Source: JBBAFB01 sp041655595 (GTDB lineage Bacteria; Bacillota; DULZ01). Taken from it: a stretch of DNA of 64,000 nucleotides. The first letter of the stretch is position 1, and each line of letters opens with the position of its first letter. The DNA is taken from positions 1-64,000 of the forward strand of contig JBBAFB010000001.1 of the NCBI GenBank assembly GCA_041655595.1, in the 5' to 3' direction. The notes below the pieces were generated by a model, which saw only the letters and a program-made list of their open reading frames with translations, ran no database searches and was not told the origin of the DNA. Shown piece by piece: positions 8,408 to 16,981 of this stretch. Made by a program: the position numbers and the translations under genes.

Positions 8408-8944
8408 TCAGTTAACCCTTGTCCTATTTCCGGATGCCGTAGCCTCCACCACAACTTTTGCTTCCAGTAGATTAATGCCCGCGTGGGTCTCCAGATATTC
8501 TTTGACAGCGCCCTGAATTTGCTGGCTAATCTCGGGAATATTTGTTTCTGGTAGAAGCTGCATTTTAAGTAAGAGTGCCACACCTTCGGGTGTACATTTA
8601 ATTTTGGGATTTACACCGGAGATTCCGTCAATTGATTGCAGGGATTTCCTGATCATGTTCTCAATAGCGTCCTGAGTTATATGAATTTCGCCCAAAGGCA
8701 TTGGTTTAATGTAAGCCAACAGCCTTCCATCGCTACGAAAACTATCAAAAAACAGTTTTAGCGTCAGCAAAAAGACCAAAATAGCAACTGCCGCAACAAC
8801 CCAACTGGTTTGTTGCTGAGCTAAGGCTGCTTCTATGGTTTTCATGGGCAAATCCCAACCCAAGGCTACTAAAGTTACCAGCAAAGCTAAGGCGGCTATT
8901 AGCAAACTATAGATACCTATTAAAACGTTCTGATAATGCTTCAT
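8408..8944 (-). CDS. amaP: Alkaline shock response membrane anchor protein AmaP
   Basis: 178 aa with two N-terminal membrane helices (residues about 7-29 and 47-66) and a cytoplasmic Asp23-like domain (VNPKIKCTPEGVALLLKMQ, then VKEYLETHAGINLLEAKVVVE). AmaP holds Asp23 at the membrane in Staphylococcus. The gene lies between asp23 and DUF2273 as in other Firmicutes. ATG start behind GGGGGA. Part of the cell-envelope stress group at the head of the operon. Confidence 0.9.
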   Translation of the reverse strand: MKHYQNVLIGIYSLLIAALALLVTLVALGWDLPMKTIEAALAQQQTSWVVAAVAILVFLLTLKLFFDSFRSDGRLLAYIKPMPLGEIHITQDAIENMIRKSLQSIDGISGVNPKIKCTPEGVALLLKMQLLPETNIPEISQQIQGAVKEYLETHAGINLLEAKVVVEATASGNRTRVN

Positions 8945-8963
8945 CAGTTAAATCCCCCTTCTT

Positions 8964-9368
8964 TTACCTAACTCGCTGTTCTTCCTCGGGCTTTTCGGCT
9001 TGAGGGAATTCAACTCCTTGTACATGAATATTTACTTCCACAACCTTAAGACCGGTCATGCCCTCAATTGCTTGTTTAACATCTTGTTGAATCTTTAAAC
9101 AAACATCGGGAATCCTTACTCCAAATTCTACAATAACAAAAATATCAACCGCTGCTTCCTTTTCACCTACCTCCACCTTTACACCCTTAGCTAAGTTTCT
9201 CCGGCCTAACATCTCCGCAATACCGCCTGCAATACCGCCGCTCATACCCGCCACTCCACTAACCTCGGTGGCCGCTAAACCGGCAACAATGGCAACCACT
9301 TCATCTGCAATTTTTACAGTTCCTTGCTCATTAACTTTCAGATCAGTTTTCTTTTCCGAATCAGCCAT
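8964..9368 (-). CDS. asp23: Asp23/Gls24 family envelope stress response protein
   Basis: 134-aa Asp23-family protein (DUF322). The core runs GTVKIADEVVAIVAGLAATEVSGVAGMSGG, read in two parts around residues 15-45, then VKVEVGEKEAAVDIFVIVEFGVRIPD and VNIHVQGVEF. These abundant proteins form a layer under the membrane via AmaP. First gene of the long operon; a promoter lies 40-70 bases upstream. Start chosen at the ATG behind GGGGTATGATT. Confidence 0.95.
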   Translation of the reverse strand: MADSEKKTDLKVNEQGTVKIADEVVAIVAGLAATEVSGVAGMSGGIAGGIAEMLGRRNLAKGVKVEVGEKEAAVDIFVIVEFGVRIPDVCLKIQQDVKQAIEGMTGLKVVEVNIHVQGVEFPQAEKPEEEQRVR

Positions 9369-9406
9369 AATCATACCCCTTTCTATTTATTTTTAACTGT
9401 ATGCCT

Positions 9407-9436
9407 AGTATACCAAAGAGTAGTTTGTTTTGACAA
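9407..9436 (-). promoter_or_regulatory. SigA-type promoter for the asp23-nusB-folD-ispA-OLE operon
   Basis: On the minus strand, TTGTCA (9431-9436), an 18-base spacer and TATACT (9407-9412) with a TGG extension before the -10. It ends about 38 bases before the asp23 start codon. No other convincing promoter or terminator was seen between asp23 and ispA, where genes are separated by 24 bases or less in most places and by at most about 69. Confidence 0.7.
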
Positions 9437-9498
9437 TGTTATCCTGAAAAAACGCTAATTAGCAATTGAAACAAAATTTTGACCTTCAGCTTTTGTCT

Positions 9499-10845
9499 TT
9501 AGGCACCGAGAACACGCCTTTGAATAAAGTTAGTATAGATATCCCCTTTTTGATAAAAGGCATTATCTAGAACTTGCAAATGAAAGCGGGCTGTAGTTTC
9601 AACACCTTCAATAATTAATTCGCTTAAAACCCGTTTCATCTTTTTAATAGCTTCTTCCCTGCTTACCCCCCAAACAATCATTTTGCCGATTAACGAATCG
9701 TAGTAGGGTGGTATTTTGTAGCCTTCGTAAATATGCGAATCGAATCTAACACCAAATCCCCCCGGTACATAGAGCTTTGTTATAACTCCGGGATTCGGTT
9801 TAAATCCATTCTTTGCATCCTCCGCATTAATTCTACATTCAATAGCCGCCCCTCGAAAGGATACTTCCTCTTGTCTGATTGAAAGAGGTAAGTTACGGGC
9901 TATCTTGATTTGTTCTTTAACTAAATCTACACCGGTGATCATTTCCGTAATCGGGTGTTCAACCTGCAGACGTGTATTCATTTCCATAAAATAAAAATTG
10001 GCATTGCGATCCAATAAAAACTCTACCGTACCTAGACCAAAATAACCGACAGATCTGGCCGCAGCTATGGCTGCTTTTGCCATTTCATTTCTAATTTCCG
10101 TGGAAAGCCCATAGGCCGGTGCTTCTTCTAGGATTTTTTGATGTCTCCTCTGCAAGGAACAGTCCCTTTCCCCCAAATGAATAATATTGCCATGCTGATC
10201 CGCTAAAATTTGTATCTCGATATGGCGCGGTTCTTCTAAATATTTCTCCAAATAAACGCTGTTGTCAGCAAAGGCGGCTTCTGCTTCTCTTTGTGCCATT
10301 TTTATTGCTTGGTCCAAACCATCTTCATTTTGTACAATTCGCATCCCTTTGCCCCCCCCGCCTGCTGAGGCTTTCACAATAACAGGATACCCCATTTTCG
10401 CCGCACAATTCGCTGCCTTGCTGGAGTCGGTCAAGATCCCAGTTGAACCGGGAACCACGGGTACCCCGGCTTGTTGCATTACTTCCCTGGCCCTAGCCTT
10501 TGCCCCCATTACTCTTATACTTTTGGGCGAGGGCCCGATAAAAACAAGGTCGGAATTTAAGCACATTTCGGCAAAAAAGGGGTTTTCGGACAGGAAACCG
10601 TAACCGGGGTGGATTGCGTCACTTTTAGTCATTTTGGCAGCTGTTATTAAGTTAGAAATATTTAAATAACTGCTATTGGAGTTTGGTGCCCCGATACAAA
10701 TGGCTTCACCCGCTAGTTTTACATGAAGGGCATCTTTATCTGCCTCGGAATAAACCGCAACAGTCTTAATTCCTAATTCGTGGCAAGCTTGAATTACACG
10801 TACTGCCACTTCACCGCGATTGGCCACTAATATTTTTTTAAACAT
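9499..10845 (-). CDS. accC: Biotin carboxylase
   Basis: ATP-grasp biotin carboxylase subunit (448 aa), which carboxylates biotin on AccB/BCCP. The ATP-binding glycine-rich loop KASAGGGGKGMR is near residues 159-170, and the catalytic region includes ERDCSLQRRHQKILEEAPA and MEMNTRLQVEHPITE. It begins 3 bases after the OadA-AccB fusion gene, so the two are translated together. No accA/accD carboxyltransferase genes are near, so the pair may be a pyruvate/oxaloacetate carboxylase, while also being able to provide AccB and AccC for acetyl-CoA carboxylase. Confidence 0.95.
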   Translation of the reverse strand: MFKKILVANRGEVAVRVIQACHELGIKTVAVYSEADKDALHVKLAGEAICIGAPNSNSSYLNISNLITAAKMTKSDAIHPGYGFLSENPFFAEMCLNSDLVFIGPSPKSIRVMGAKARAREVMQQAGVPVVPGSTGILTDSSKAANCAAKMGYPVIVKASAGGGGKGMRIVQNEDGLDQAIKMAQREAEAAFADNSVYLEKYLEEPRHIEIQILADQHGNIIHLGERDCSLQRRHQKILEEAPAYGLSTEIRNEMAKAAIAAARSVGYFGLGTVEFLLDRNANFYFMEMNTRLQVEHPITEMITGVDLVKEQIKIARNLPLSIRQEEVSFRGAAIECRINAEDAKNGFKPNPGVITKLYVPGGFGVRFDSHIYEGYKIPPYYDSLIGKMIVWGVSREEAIKKMKRVLSELIIEGVETTARFHLQVLDNAFYQKGDIYTNFIQRRVLGA

Positions 10846-10848
10846 GGT

Positions 10849-12705
10849 TCAGACCTCTTCAATCAGAAATAATTCTTGCCCGTATTCCACCATTTCACCG
10901 TTTTTCACAAGCACATCCACGATATAGCCGGATACATCCGCTTCAACTTCATTCATCAATTTCATGGCTTCAACGATACAAATAGTTTGACCGGGCTTCA
11001 CCAAATCACCTATTTTAACAAAGGGATTCTCATCGGGATTTGGGGCCTTGTAAAATGTTCCAACCATAGGGGATTTCAAAACATGATGTTTGCTCGCGAC
11101 TTCCTGCCTTTGCTCGTTTTTAACCCCCATGTTTATATTTTCACTAAAACTTTTATCTAACAGTTTTTGATTTACATCCTCATTTGAGTATTTTTTTATC
11201 AATAATTTTATCTCCCCGGTTTCTAAATTAAATTCACTCATGCCGGATATTTCCAAGGTTTTAATCAAGTCATTAATTTCTTTTAAATCCATCTTTATTT
11301 TCCCTCCCCTTTCTGAATCTTTCCCGAAAACTTCCTTGTTTACACCCTTCTCCGCTTTCATGCTATCTAACAAGCCTGACCTTCTATCCTCAAAAAACTT
11401 CATTGCTACTTGCGGAAACAAACAATAGGATAGAACATCTTCCTCGGTCTCTACTATTCCTTTTAACTCTTGCCTTGCCCTTTCCAGCCTCGGTTCCAGT
11501 TTATCCGCCGGCCTTTGATAACAAACTTCACCTTCTTTAATAATCCGTCCCCTAATCTCCAGATCCACTTCACCTGGTGGACGGCCATAGGCACCCTTTA
11601 AATAGGCCTTAACCTCACCGGGGACCAGCTTGTACCTTTCCCCTGTAATCACATTTAAAACAGCTTGTGTGCCTACAATTTGACTTGTGGGGGTGACCAG
11701 GGGAGGATAGCCCAGTTCTTTTCTCACTCTTGGAATTTCAGCCAAAACTTCATTTAATCTAGGCAAGGAGTTTTGTTCCTTTAGTTGAGAAACCAAATTT
11801 GTGATCATTCCTCCCGGTACTTGATGACCAAAAACCTGCATGTCGGTAATTCTGGTTACACCTCTCTCGTAACCCAATTCTTTTCTGAGTTCATCAAAAT
11901 AGTGGGCTATTTCAAATAATAAATCGAGATCCAAGCCTGTATCATGGTCTGTATTGGACAATGCTCTTACAATTGTCTCCACCGGCGGCTGAGAAGCACC
12001 AAAGGCTAAAGGCACCGAAGCGGTATCAACAACATCCACTCCCGCACTTGCCGCTTCTAAATAGGCACCTACCGCCAAGCCGCCAATATAATGGCTGTGT
12101 AATTGAATTGGTATCTCCAGCCTTTCTTTAAAAAGCTTGACGAGTTCAAAGGCATTATGAGGCGATAAAAGCCCTGCCATGTCCTTTAAGCAGATGGAAT
12201 CCGCACCAATTTCCTGAAGCTTCAGAGCTGTGTCCAGATAATGCTCCACAGTATGAACAGGACTGATGGTGTAAACTACAGTCCCTTGAGCATGCGCCCC
12301 GGCCTTTTTTATCGCTTCAATAGGTATTTGCATATTTCTGAGATCATTCAAAGCATCAAACACCCTGATGATGTCCATCCCGTTATGAACGGCTTTATCT
12401 ATAAAGGAGCGAACTACATCATCCGGATAATGCTGGTAACCCACCAGGGATTGACCCCTCAACAGCATTTGCAATTTTGTATTTTTAACTCTTTTGCGAA
12501 GAACCCGCAGCCTATCCCAAGGATCCTCCCCAAGGTATCTTAAACAAACATCAAAAGTTGCCCCGCCCCAAACCTCTAATGAATAATAACCGACATTATC
12601 AATTTTTTCGATAATAGGCAACATGTCTTTTGTACGCATTCTTGTTGCCCACAAACTTTGATGTCCATCTCTTAAAGTGGTATCCGTTAACCTGAGCCTT
12701 TTCAT
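10849..12705 (-). CDS. oadA: Pyruvate/oxaloacetate carboxyltransferase (OadA/PycB) fused in frame to AccB biotin carrier
   Basis: 618 aa. Residues 1 to about 455 are a HMGL-like TIM-barrel carboxyltransferase plus conserved PYC/OADA domain (DTTLRDGHQSLWATRM at the start, metal-ligand region DSICLKDMAGLL near 170, HSHYIGG near 204). From residue 472 the sequence changes into a complete AccB: MDLKEINDLIKTLE at its beginning, then the lipoyl/biotinyl domain with EAMKLMNEV, whose Lys is biotinylated, near 585. The carboxyltransferase moves CO2 between carboxybiotin and pyruvate/oxaloacetate. A ribosome binding site precedes Met472, so free AccB may also be made. Confidence 0.9.
   Translation of the reverse strand: MKRLRLTDTTLRDGHQSLWATRMRTKDMLPIIEKIDNVGYYSLEVWGGATFDVCLRYLGEDPWDRLRVLRKRVKNTKLQMLLRGQSLVGYQHYPDDVVRSFIDKAVHNGMDIIRVFDALNDLRNMQIPIEAIKKAGAHAQGTVVYTISPVHTVEHYLDTALKLQEIGADSICLKDMAGLLSPHNAFELVKLFKERLEIPIQLHSHYIGGLAVGAYLEAASAGVDVVDTASVPLAFGASQPPVETIVRALSNTDHDTGLDLDLLFEIAHYFDELRKELGYERGVTRITDMQVFGHQVPGGMITNLVSQLKEQNSLPRLNEVLAEIPRVRKELGYPPLVTPTSQIVGTQAVLNVITGERYKLVPGEVKAYLKGAYGRPPGEVDLEIRGRIIKEGEVCYQRPADKLEPRLERARQELKGIVETEEDVLSYCLFPQVAMKFFEDRRSGLLDSMKAEKGVNKEVFGKDSERGGKIKMDLKEINDLIKTLEISGMSEFNLETGEIKLLIKKYSNEDVNQKLLDKSFSENINMGVKNEQRQEVASKHHVLKSPMVGTFYKAPNPDENPFVKIGDLVKPGQTICIVEAMKLMNEVEADVSGYIVDVLVKNGEMVEYGQELFLIEEV
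11290..11310 (-). promoter_or_regulatory. Internal ribosome binding site and ATG for a free AccB within oadA
   Basis: GGGGAGGG (within 11302-11310) lies 9 bases before an in-frame ATG (11290-11292) which is exactly the canonical first residue of AccB (MDLKEINDLIK). Translation from here would give a 147-aa biotin carrier, standard length for AccB. This looks like an accB start preserved after the stop codon of oadA was lost. Confidence 0.6.
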
Positions 12706-12717
12706 TACTTTACCTCC

Positions 12718-12744
12718 AAAAAAACCCTTGATGGATTATCAGGG
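12718..12744 (-). terminator. Terminator-like hairpin before oadA
   Basis: On the minus strand CCCTGAT (12738-12744), a 5-base loop and ATCAAGGG with one bulged A, followed by seven T. It lies just upstream of the oadA ribosome binding site, so it either ends the spoIIIA transcript or attenuates the transcript from the promoter at 12770-12798. Confidence 0.55.
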
Positions 12745-12769
12745 CTTCATAGTTTGATCTTTATTGTAC

Positions 12770-12798
12770 ATTATAAGTTCGCTCTTACCCCGCCGCAA
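12770..12798 (-). promoter_or_regulatory. Candidate SigA promoter for oadA-accC
   Basis: Minus strand TTGCGG (12793-12798), a 17-base spacer and a perfect TATAAT (12770-12775). The -10 ends about 65 bases before the oadA start; the terminator-like hairpin at 12718-12744 lies in the predicted leader. Confidence 0.5.
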
Positions 12799-12836
12799 CA
12801 GCTTTAGCCCATGTATACATAATTCCTGTCGAATTA

Positions 12837-13397
12837 TTAACTTTTAGCGAAAATGGTAATCTTGGACAGGGGAATTCCTGTTGTTCTATGCACTAAATCC
12901 GCAATTTTAACGGCATCTTTGTTATCAAAGCCATCATCCTTTACCACCACTGTAACCTGATTTTCTTGTATAAAAGTTACTGCGTCCTCGTAGCCTTTGG
13001 CAATTATTAGTGTTTCCAACGTTAGTTCCTGATCAAGAGAGTTAGTTAACTGCAGCACCTTATGTAAAGCCTCCTGACGGACCTCATCAGCCACGCTTGC
13101 AGAATTAAACATAGTTTGCAACATCTCTATCTCTTGTGCACGTTGCCTGTCTCTTTTTAAACGGTATTCCATAAAAAAATTATTTTCATCAAAATCTTCA
13201 AATTGATCATTTTCAATTTCATAGCTGCCTTCCGCCTCCAAACTAAATTCTTCGCCGCCAACCTCTAAACCGACAAGGCTATCAGCAGCGGATTCGTTTT
13301 TAAGCTTTTTCCCTTCTTCAAAACTAAGATATAAAAATACTAAAGCTAAAACTATTAACACAACAAAAACTGTGCGCCTACTGGTAATTATAGTCAT
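12837..13397 (-). CDS. spoIIIAH: Stage III sporulation protein AH
   Basis: 186 aa, last gene of the spoIIIA operon. One N-terminal membrane helix (residues about 8-24) and an extracellular YscJ/FliF-like ring-building domain (VADEVRQEALHKVLQLTN, then YEDAVTFIQENQVTVVVKDD). SpoIIIAH in the mother-cell membrane pairs with forespore SpoIIQ to form the feeding channel between the two cells. The acidic linker between helix and domain is longer than in Bacillus. spoIIQ is not in this window. Confidence 0.9.
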   Translation of the reverse strand: MTIITSRRTVFVVLIVLALVFLYLSFEEGKKLKNESAADSLVGLEVGGEEFSLEAEGSYEIENDQFEDFDENNFFMEYRLKRDRQRAQEIEMLQTMFNSASVADEVRQEALHKVLQLTNSLDQELTLETLIIAKGYEDAVTFIQENQVTVVVKDDGFDNKDAVKIADLVHRTTGIPLSKITIFAKS

Positions 13398-13407
13398 CTT
13401 ATTTACT

Positions 13408-13995
13408 TTACCTCCTTGATAAGACTTGAATTCGATGTATTTCTAAACCCAAGGCTGTTTCCACTGCCCTGGTCAGCTTATTTTTTACCTGGGCATCCCT
13501 GGCTCCTTCCGCAACTACCAAGACCCCTAAAATCTGTGGCCTAGTTTCCCTTATAATTATCGGTTGTTCTAAACCGGCTTGATTGCCCCTGATCAACACA
13601 TATTGATCTGAAGAATTATTTTCGGTTGTTAACCTAACACCACCTCCTTGGTCTTTTTCATCAATCACTCTTTGATTGGCAGATACATTTATCGCATACT
13701 CATAACTGGTACCAGCAGCCAAAAAAACTGCCACCTCAACTTGCCCGGCCCCTTGGATCTGGGACAAAATTTTCTCCAACCTTAGCTCCAATTCTCTTTC
13801 CTCTTCCCTAATTAAGGTATCAACGGAAACCTCTGCCACGGAAACCAAGCCTTCATTTACTGGCGATACGCCTAGGCGGCTGGTCATAAAAAGTAAAACA
13901 CCTATTAAAAAGATACCTGTCAGCAAAAAGATTGTTTGCTTTGGCTGCTCAAAAAAGTGATCCAAAAGCCTTTTTTTAGTTTCTTCACTGCCCAA
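13408..13995 (-). CDS. spoIIIAG: Stage III sporulation protein AG
   Basis: 195 aa, one membrane helix near the N-terminus (TIFLLTGIFLIGVLLFM) and an extracellular domain with LEKILSQIQGAGQVEVAVFL and a C-terminal region VLGVLVVAEGARDAQVKNKL. SpoIIIAG oligomerises into the large ring of the mother cell-forespore channel. Probable TTG start 9 bases behind GGGGG; the TTG at 14004 is directly adjacent to the ribosome binding site and unlikely. Confidence 0.92.
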   Translation of the reverse strand: MGSEETKKRLLDHFFEQPKQTIFLLTGIFLIGVLLFMTSRLGVSPVNEGLVSVAEVSVDTLIREEERELELRLEKILSQIQGAGQVEVAVFLAAGTSYEYAINVSANQRVIDEKDQGGGVRLTTENNSSDQYVLIRGNQAGLEQPIIIRETRPQILGVLVVAEGARDAQVKNKLTRAVETALGLEIHRIQVLSRR

Positions 13996-14015
13996 GAAGA
14001 ACAACCCCCGTTCCT

Positions 14016-14639
14016 TTATGGGTTTTCAATCAAAATATTAATCTTTTCAGGTTCCACATTCAGGTAAGCACCTACTCCCAACCGAATCTGTGCAATTAAA
14101 TTTGAGGAAAGAGCATTTCCCCCGGTCCTTACCTCCTGTCCAACCAAAAGGTTTCGCTGATTAACCGTTACTTCTTCAACCGGTTCAACTTTTTTAAAAC
14201 TTAAATTTTGTTGTAATTCATTAATGATTATTGTAACTTGGCAGACCTCTTGTTCTTTTAAGCTTTTACCCTCTAAAGTTAACGCCACCTTCGGAGCAAT
14301 TATGCCGTAGGTAAAAGACAGCATCCCTTCAATTTGATCCTCAAGATGTGCTTTTGTCATTTCAAGAGCGGCTTCTTCTTGCTTTTTCTCCAATTCTTTG
14401 CTTTGCTGGATAATTGATCCCAACTTACTTTCAGAACCTTCAGCCTCGAAGACCAATCTTATATCAATTTGTTGATGTAATAGATTTAGCACCGGTGTTA
14501 ACAAGGTGATTATAATAAATAAGCCGAGTATTACCTTTAAGTAGCCTTTAAAGCTATTGTTTGGCAGTAATAGCTCCATAAAAAAACCAAAAAACAATAA
14601 TATTGTTAGATTAGCAATAATTGTTTGCAACCCTTGCAC
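14016..14639 (-). CDS. spoIIIAF: Stage III sporulation protein AF
   Basis: 207 aa with two N-terminal membrane helices (residues about 8-26 and 33-52) followed by a coiled-coil (SIIQQSKELEKKQEEAALEMTK) and a ring-building-like domain VTIIINELQQ. It belongs to the channel apparatus, near SpoIIIAG. GTG start 8 bases behind GGGGGG. Confidence 0.9.
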   Translation of the reverse strand: MQGLQTIIANLTILLFFGFFMELLLPNNSFKGYLKVILGLFIIITLLTPVLNLLHQQIDIRLVFEAEGSESKLGSIIQQSKELEKKQEEAALEMTKAHLEDQIEGMLSFTYGIIAPKVALTLEGKSLKEQEVCQVTIIINELQQNLSFKKVEPVEEVTVNQRNLLVGQEVRTGGNALSSNLIAQIRLGVGAYLNVEPEKINILIENP

Positions 14640-14656
14640 CGTGCTACCCCCCTGAA

Positions 14657-15811
14657 TTATCTCAAAAAGACGGTCATGTTACCTAAACCGGCAATAATTG
14701 TAATTACAATAAAAAACATTAAACCAACGGCTACCACAGTCCCAAAAATTACAATCATTATCCCTGATAAGCTCTCCAGCATCTTTGCAATCCCAACCTC
14801 GCCAAAGGGCTGCACTATGGCGGCCGTTAACCTATAGATAAGAAAGATGGCTATAATTTTTATTGCCGGCAAAAGACAAATAATAACTACAACGATAACA
14901 CCTATGAGGCTGACCGCGCTTTTCAATAATAAGGTTGTACCTATGACTGTCTCTAATGCTTCGGAAAAAACTTTTCCGACAATAGGAATAAAACTGCCCG
15001 TTAGAAATTTGGCCGTCCTTAATGCCACGCCATCGGCCATCGCACTAGCCGTTCCCTGAATAGAAAGTATCCCAATAAAAATTGTCAGAAATAATCCAAG
15101 AACACCGATGCTGATTTCCTTTAGTAGGTTCGCAAAACTGCTAACTTGAAACTGTTCGGAAACAGAAGCAACAACCATCATCACGGAGGCAAAGTAGATT
15201 AACGGGAAAACGATCTTTATTATTAAACTGCCTAAAATACTGATACCTGCTAAAACAAAAGGGTGAACAACAGTAGCGGTTGTAAAGCCTCCGATGGCTG
15301 CAATCAGGGTCAGTAAAACAGGAAGAAGTGCATAGATGAAGTCCATTACCTGTTCAATAGCTGTTGTGCCAATTTTGATTACATGATTAAAGGAATATAA
15401 AACTACTGAAACCACAGCTAAAAAAATTACGGAATTAGCAAGTTTACTGATAGTTGCCTGTTCAAAGGCGGAATTTAGGTTTTTTAGAATTGCGGACAAA
15501 ATAACCAACACGAGTATTTGTCCCATAAAATGTGAATTAGCTAATAATTCCTTGAAGGAGTAATTAAGCAAAGTCTGCAGAATGGCAGCAAAATCAAATT
15601 TAAATTTGCCTTTTTTGAGATCCTCAAAAAGGTTACTAATGCTTAATTCAGGAAATTTTTCATCCAGCTCCCTATCCAGGTTTTTTAAAAACCCTTCCAA
15701 TTCCCCTGTGTCAATTTCCGGTTGTTGAAAACCACCTTCCGCTAATGCATTATTAGCAGGTAATAAAAACAGCAATATAAAGAAAAAAAGAATTGCCCAC
15801 CCCTTAGACAT
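14657..15811 (-). CDS. spoIIIAE: Stage III sporulation protein AE
   Basis: 384 aa with a signal peptide ending around ALAEG, a short amphipathic region, then about seven membrane helices with repeated small-residue motifs (AIGGFTTATVVHPFVLAGISILGS split over residues about 185-208). SpoIIIAE is the polytopic component of the feeding channel, essential for late forespore SigG activity. Flanked by AD and AF in the standard order. Confidence 0.93.
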   Translation of the reverse strand: MSKGWAILFFFILLFLLPANNALAEGGFQQPEIDTGELEGFLKNLDRELDEKFPELSISNLFEDLKKGKFKFDFAAILQTLLNYSFKELLANSHFMGQILVLVILSAILKNLNSAFEQATISKLANSVIFLAVVSVVLYSFNHVIKIGTTAIEQVMDFIYALLPVLLTLIAAIGGFTTATVVHPFVLAGISILGSLIIKIVFPLIYFASVMMVVASVSEQFQVSSFANLLKEISIGVLGLFLTIFIGILSIQGTASAMADGVALRTAKFLTGSFIPIVGKVFSEALETVIGTTLLLKSAVSLIGVIVVVIICLLPAIKIIAIFLIYRLTAAIVQPFGEVGIAKMLESLSGIMIVIFGTVVAVGLMFFIVITIIAGLGNMTVFLR

Positions 15812-15822
15812 TTTGTATCACC

Positions 15823-16212
15823 TCATGGCAGCAACCGAATAATTGTTTCAAATACTGCAGTAAAAATGGGAACAGCTAGAACTAAGATCAAAACTTTTGC
15901 CGCAAATTCAATCCTGCCTGCAATAGCAGTCTCTCCGGCATCCCGGGAAATTTGCGTCCCGAATTCAGCTATATAAGCCAGCCCGATTATTTTAAGAACA
16001 GTTGATAAATAAACTTGGTTAACTTTTGCCTTAACAGCTAACTCCTCTAAAGATTTCAGAATATAAGCAACATCATCCAAAAGAGCTACAAAAATTATGA
16101 TGCCTACGACCACACTGACCAATAAAGCACTTGTATATGAATTGGTTTCCTTTAAGAAGACAGAAACTATAGCAGCTACTAATGCTAACCCTATAATCTG
16201 CATAATATCCAT
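15823..16212 (-). CDS. spoIIIAD: Stage III sporulation protein AD
   Basis: 129 aa, mostly four hydrophobic segments with the family motif KVIGLAYIAEFG-like LKIIGLAYIAEFGTQISRDAGE near residues 83-104. Start at ATG 16212 (MDIMQIIG), behind GAGGTGGAG, gives the usual SpoIIIAD length; the longer frame start at 16227 has no ribosome binding site. Confidence 0.92.
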   Translation of the reverse strand: MDIMQIIGLALVAAIVSVFLKETNSYTSALLVSVVVGIIIFVALLDDVAYILKSLEELAVKAKVNQVYLSTVLKIIGLAYIAEFGTQISRDAGETAIAGRIEFAAKVLILVLAVPIFTAVFETIIRLLP

Positions 16213-16227
16213 CAAGCTCCACCTCAA

Positions 16228-16437
16228 TTAGTAGAAACTAAAAACCCTTTCAACTGCCTGAAACAACTCCAATATATAGGGAATGGTCATCGTTAACACC
16301 ACCGCAAGCCCTGCTAAGACAATCATGTAGGCATATTCATCCCGACCCGCCTGCTTTAAAAAAGTAAAAAATACGGAAATGATAATAGCGATGCTTGCAA
16401 TTTTAAAAATAATTCCCACCTCGGACAAATTAAACAT
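16228..16437 (-). CDS. spoIIIAC: Stage III sporulation protein AC
   Basis: 69-aa membrane protein with two helices (IIFKIASIAIIISVFFTFL and YAYMIVLAGLAVVLTMTI) joined by KQAGRDEYA, the family hallmark. Usual length is 65-70 aa. It lies between AB and AD in the normal order. Confidence 0.92.
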   Translation of the reverse strand: MFNLSEVGIIFKIASIAIIISVFFTFLKQAGRDEYAYMIVLAGLAVVLTMTIPYILELFQAVERVFSFY

Positions 16438-16447
16438 GTCGTCCTCC

Positions 16448-16981
16448 TCAACATAGAAGAATAATTAAGGCAAGTCCCCCCAAAAGACCCATTGAACGCC
16501 ACATGCGCTGATTCTTTTGTTTCTTTGTAAGTGCATCCTGCTGCCTAATCTGTAACAATTCCTGAATCAGTTTAAACTTTTTAAGTTGCTCCTGGCGACT
16601 GGTAGAACCTAGACCAAGGCCAAAATCTTTTAAAATCAAGATATCATCTTTAGTAAGGCTGGATTTTTGGCAAAAGATCTCCAAGGCCCTTCGCCATGCT
16701 TCTTCGGTTGAAATTCCTTCCCCATCGTTTAAAACGACTAAGAGTTTGTCCCATAAAGAGTTTGAATCCTGTGCATTGATACTTTTTAACTTTTTAAATA
16801 TCTGGGGTAAGGGTGTAGCATTATAATTAATCTCCATTTCCAAAAATACAAAATCATTTCTTAGGCTTTCAAGTTCCCTTACCCTGCGGGACAACTGCAT
16901 TCCACCGAAAAAACCCAAGCCGGATGTGGCAATTAAGATCAGTATTGCCCCCAAAATTTTCAATTTCTTTACCTCTTCCAT
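16448..16981 (-). CDS. spoIIIAB: Stage III sporulation protein AB
   Basis: 177 aa, one N-terminal helix (LGAILILIATSGLGFFGG), a cytoplasmic helical domain resembling GspF-type platform proteins (LRNDFVFLEMEINYNATPLPQIF), and a C-terminal helix GLLGGLALIILLC. Start overlaps the end of spoIIIAA by 13 bases. Probably works with the ATPase SpoIIIAA as in type II secretion-like machines. Confidence 0.92.
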   Translation of the reverse strand: MEEVKKLKILGAILILIATSGLGFFGGMQLSRRVRELESLRNDFVFLEMEINYNATPLPQIFKKLKSINAQDSNSLWDKLLVVLNDGEGISTEEAWRRALEIFCQKSSLTKDDILILKDFGLGLGSTSRQEQLKKFKLIQELLQIRQQDALTKKQKNQRMWRSMGLLGGLALIILLC

